Shown: piece after piece, positions 62,012-64,000 of the stretch
How the letters are laid out: each line of letters opens with the position of its first letter
How positions within the stretch are numbered: the first letter of the stretch is position 1
DNA from: Lachnospiraceae bacterium
Lineage (GTDB): Bacteria; Bacillota; Clostridia; Lachnospirales; Lachnospiraceae
DNA length: 64,000 bases
Direction: 5' to 3'
Assembly: GCA_910574285.1 (NCBI GenBank)
Contig: CAJTAL010000008.1
Location: 62,001-126,000, forward strand
Position numbers and translations under genes: made by a program
Notes under the pieces: model-generated
The model's input: only the letters and a program-made list of their open reading frames with translations
Told to the model about the DNA's origin: nothing
The model's database searches: none

Positions 62012-62671
62012 TTAATGTCCAAAATCAAAACAACTCTTTCCGACTAAGCGCTCACTTCTTACCGGCACTATTACATCACATTCATTTGTATCTCTTGATA
62101 CATATGCGCCTGCTCCTATCAATGTATAATCAGCAACTACTACATGGTTTTTTATAGTTGCATTTGTTCCAATAAAGCAATGACTTCCCACTTTGACATA
62201 TCCACTTGATGCTACTCCAGGCGCAATACAATTATAACTCTCTACCACATTATGGTGCTGTATCTGGGAACCTGCCCACATTACATTCCCATTCCCGATT
62301 TTTGAAAATGGTGCAAGTAAGCAATTCTGCATAATAATATTTCCAACCCCAATATGTGCATTTGTCAAATTGGCTGTATTACTAATAACATTATCAAATA
62401 TAAATCCCTTTTCTAATAATTCCTTCTGCAACTCTTCTCTTGTCCGATACATATCATGAGCTTCATAGCCTAATGATACCGCATATTCAGATGGATGATA
62501 AAAATCCTCTATATCTTCGTAGGGGACAACCGGTTTCCCATGATAACTGTCCACATCCAAAAACTTTTTATTCACCATATAAGCCGCAACATTTCTATTC
62601 ATTTCCTGTTCGATAATATAGGTTAAAATATCAGCAAAATCCCCTTTTCCAAAAATGATAAAATCTCGCAT
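62012..62671 (-). CDS. NeuD-like sugar O/N-acyltransferase
   Basis: 219 residues. An N-terminal Rossmann-like domain (DFIIFGKGDFADIL) precedes a left-handed beta helix made of hexapeptide repeats (residues ~100-205: IGVGNIIMQ, IGNGNVMWAG, VGSHCFIGTNATI). These are the features of NeuD/PglD-type acyltransferases that acetylate sialic-acid-like sugars or their precursors. It lies in the operon next to the NeuB/PseI gene (31 bases away) with GAGGTG 4-5 bases before the ATG. Acetyl-CoA is the likely donor. Confidence 0.85.
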   Translation of the reverse strand: MRDFIIFGKGDFADILTYIIEQEMNRNVAAYMVNKKFLDVDSYHGKPVVPYEDIEDFYHPSEYAVSLGYEAHDMYRTREELQKELLEKGFIFDNVISNTANLTNAHIGVGNIIMQNCLLAPFSKIGNGNVMWAGSQIQHHNVVESYNCIAPGVASSGYVKVGSHCFIGTNATIKNHVVVADYTLIGAGAYVSRDTNECDVIVPVRSERLVGKSCFDFGH

Positions 62672-62705
62672 CAGTCACCTCTATTCTTGACAAATCCTTG
62701 ATATT

Positions 62706-63464
62706 CTACACGTGAAGGATATCCCTCCGATATTCCAAATAAGAATAATTTTCCCGGTTTCCTTTTCGTATATATGCTAAAGCCTCTTCAAAACCGACAT
62801 TAAACAGCAAATCATAGATCCCAATATATGCAATAAAATTCTTCCCTTGCTGTTTATATACTGGATGTTCATAATTTAAATATAGTAGCTCAATTTCCTG
62901 CTTAGTAAATTCCCCACCTGCTGTATCCTTTTCGATATATGCTGCCGAACCTTGCGCTGACAGATAGCTGTCTGCTTTTAATATATGGCAAATATTAACA
63001 AGAAGACTGTCCTTTCGTCCATCAACATGAAGTTCACTGGCTGAATACAACTGCGTATGAATTCCGATTCGTTTGCATATTTCAGAAATAAGTACTTTAT
63101 TCAACTTTCCAATAGAATCGTACTTTTCTAAATACAGGGCGTTGAGGAATTCCATCACTTCTCTATAAAAAGGGGCTTTCCGATAAGCCTGCTGTATAAT
63201 TCCCAAATGACTTTTTTTCCATGTCTCATCACTATATGGTGTATTATATATCATACGCTGATCCCGTCCAATAGATTTATCTATCGGAATAGTAAGCATT
63301 TTTTCCTGATCATTTAATTTAATTTTATTACGAACCTGCCAACTTCTACCTACAAGCTGTACATTATCAAGAAATACAAAAGCTTCTGCCTGATCAATCA
63401 TAGAAAAATATCCCATCCATGGCATATATGTAGGCTGCATAATTGCAATCATTTTCTTCATCAT
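62706..63464 (-). CDS. WbqC family protein
   Basis: 252 residues; ATG ATG start with GAGG 4-7 bases upstream. The N-terminus IAIMQPTYMPWMGYF and FVFLDNVQLVGRSWQVRNKI are the hallmarks of WbqC proteins, which occur in O-antigen and glycan clusters and probably act on acyl-CoA or amino-sugar substrates. No catalytic residue is agreed for the family. The start codon overlaps the alternative end of the formyltransferase frame that would be reached if the G tract upstream had eight G. Confidence 0.85.
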   Translation of the reverse strand: MMKKMIAIMQPTYMPWMGYFSMIDQAEAFVFLDNVQLVGRSWQVRNKIKLNDQEKMLTIPIDKSIGRDQRMIYNTPYSDETWKKSHLGIIQQAYRKAPFYREVMEFLNALYLEKYDSIGKLNKVLISEICKRIGIHTQLYSASELHVDGRKDSLLVNICHILKADSYLSAQGSAAYIEKDTAGGEFTKQEIELLYLNYEHPVYKQQGKNFIAYIGIYDLLFNVGFEEALAYIRKGNRENYSYLEYRRDILHV

Positions 63465-63488
63465 GCCACCTCTTTTTCGGTATATATT

Positions 63489-64000
63489 TTATAAGGGGTT
63501 ATACCCCCCCCCACACACATTATTATTTGCTTTTCTATATTTTTCTTTTAAATCGATTACTTTCATTTCATATGTGTCTATCATTTTTTTTATTATTATT
63601 CCATCCTTGAGCGAATGATAACTTCCCTTTCCATTTGCTGTCTTTTTCATTGATTGCCAACTATTATAATATGCAAATGCATTTTTAAATAACTCTTTTG
63701 CTGCTTTGTCTAGATTATCATAACTGGATTTAAGCGTCTCGTCTTCTCCATCTACAATTAATTGCTGCGTAATAATATTTCCTTTATCCAATTTTTCGTC
63801 CATATAATGCAGCGTAACCCCTCGAGGTGTCTCATCTATTAAACTCCATATATTAGGATCCGCGCCTCTATTCCATGGAAGGAATGAATTATGAATATTT
63901 ACTACATTATTATTCAACCCGACTATAATATTATTAGGAAGAATATATCTATATGTATAACTAACAGTTAATTCAAATTTCTGTTTCCTACACCAATTTT
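63489..64000 (-). CDS. Formyltransferase (sugar N-formyl type), C-terminal part
   Basis: The frame is open from the right window edge: FELTVSYTYRYILPNN, then VNIHNSFLPWNRGADPNIW, with the formyltransferase triad elements Asn and His (NIHNSFLPWNRG) and ETPRGVTLHYMDEKLDKG. It fits N-formyltransferases that use N10-formyl-THF on amino sugars. Only the N-terminal ~60-100 residues are missing from view. Near its end nine G (63504-63512) encode CGGG and then YNPL-stop; with eight G the frame would instead continue to GITPYKIYTEKEVA and overlap the next ATG. Confidence 0.85.
   Translation of the reverse strand, partial: NWCRKQKFELTVSYTYRYILPNNIIVGLNNNVVNIHNSFLPWNRGADPNIWSLIDETPRGVTLHYMDEKLDKGNIITQQLIVDGEDETLKSSYDNLDKAAKELFKNAFAYYNSWQSMKKTANGKGSYHSLKDGIIIKKMIDTYEMKVIDLKEKYRKANNNVCGGGYNPL

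Overview
The window looks like a chromosomal segment of a gut-type Lachnospiraceae (Clostridia, Firmicutes). This rests on gene content: dapF with an LL-diaminopimelate aminotransferase (dapL), glnA followed by an ANTAR RNA-binding regulator, a PduL phosphotransacylase, a TM1266-type hydrogenase regulator, a corrinoid methyltransferase module with a reductive activator, and several strong GGAGG ribosome binding sites with TTG/GTG starts. No rRNA or tRNA gene was recognised. The genus is not resolved.

Layout. 0-5 kb: two ABC exporter modules; the ATPase of the second is frameshifted in an A8 run. 5-11 kb: decayed sugar and mobile DNA, namely a GH3 beta-glucosidase remnant, an intact GH42 beta-galactosidase, a complete IS66-family element with perfect 22-bp inverted repeats (8129-10632), and two transposase or ATPase fragments. 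11-21.5 kb: an EamA transporter, a mini-HAD phosphatase, a molybdopterin oxidoreductase with its four-cluster ferredoxin subunit, a 20-bp tandem repeat, an esterase, a collapsed MntA/HepT toxin-antitoxin remnant, a prolyl iminopeptidase-like hydrolase, a KdpDE-like two-component system, a CE4 deacetylase, the TM1266 regulator and PduL. 21.5-23.6 kb: an AT-rich two-gene island (ABC-type ATPase plus TOPRIM/RloB-like partner) that resembles anti-phage systems. 24-29.5 kb: glnA-ANTAR, dapF, dapL and a double GNAT.

29.6-35.8 kb: a AAA/PD-(D/E)XK protein, then a methyl-transfer module of two URO-D-type methyltransferases flanking a corrinoid protein, plus an ASKHA/2Fe-2S corrinoid activator. The corrinoid protein gene carries an in-frame TAA at codon 4. 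35.9-41.8 kb: two different sugar ABC transporters joined head to head inside their solute-binding-protein genes, so neither binding protein has an N-terminus. The second system is cut off by an IS4-type element. 41.9-44 kb: an AgrA/AgrC-like LytTR/GHKL pair without agrBD. 44-50.3 kb: an array of two kinds of AAA-ATPase/PD-(D/E)XK proteins, intact and broken, with a histidine phosphatase gene and a partial duplication offset by exactly 1800 bp.

51.2-64 kb (all minus strand, AT-rich): a surface-glycan locus with a pseudaminic/nonulosonic-acid flavour. Genes in transcription order are a formyltransferase (partial), a WbqC protein, a NeuD-like acyltransferase, a NeuB/PseI synthase, a PseG-like hydrolase, a large membrane protein, a GT2 glycosyltransferase, an LPG-synthase-type membrane protein, an APH-like kinase, a HAD phosphatase, a nucleotidyltransferase, an MBOAT acyltransferase and an SGNH protein. 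Two of these genes contain a run of nine G, which suggests slipped-strand on/off switching. The best candidates for something new are this switchable locus, the ATPase/nuclease array, and the 21.5-kb defence-like pair.
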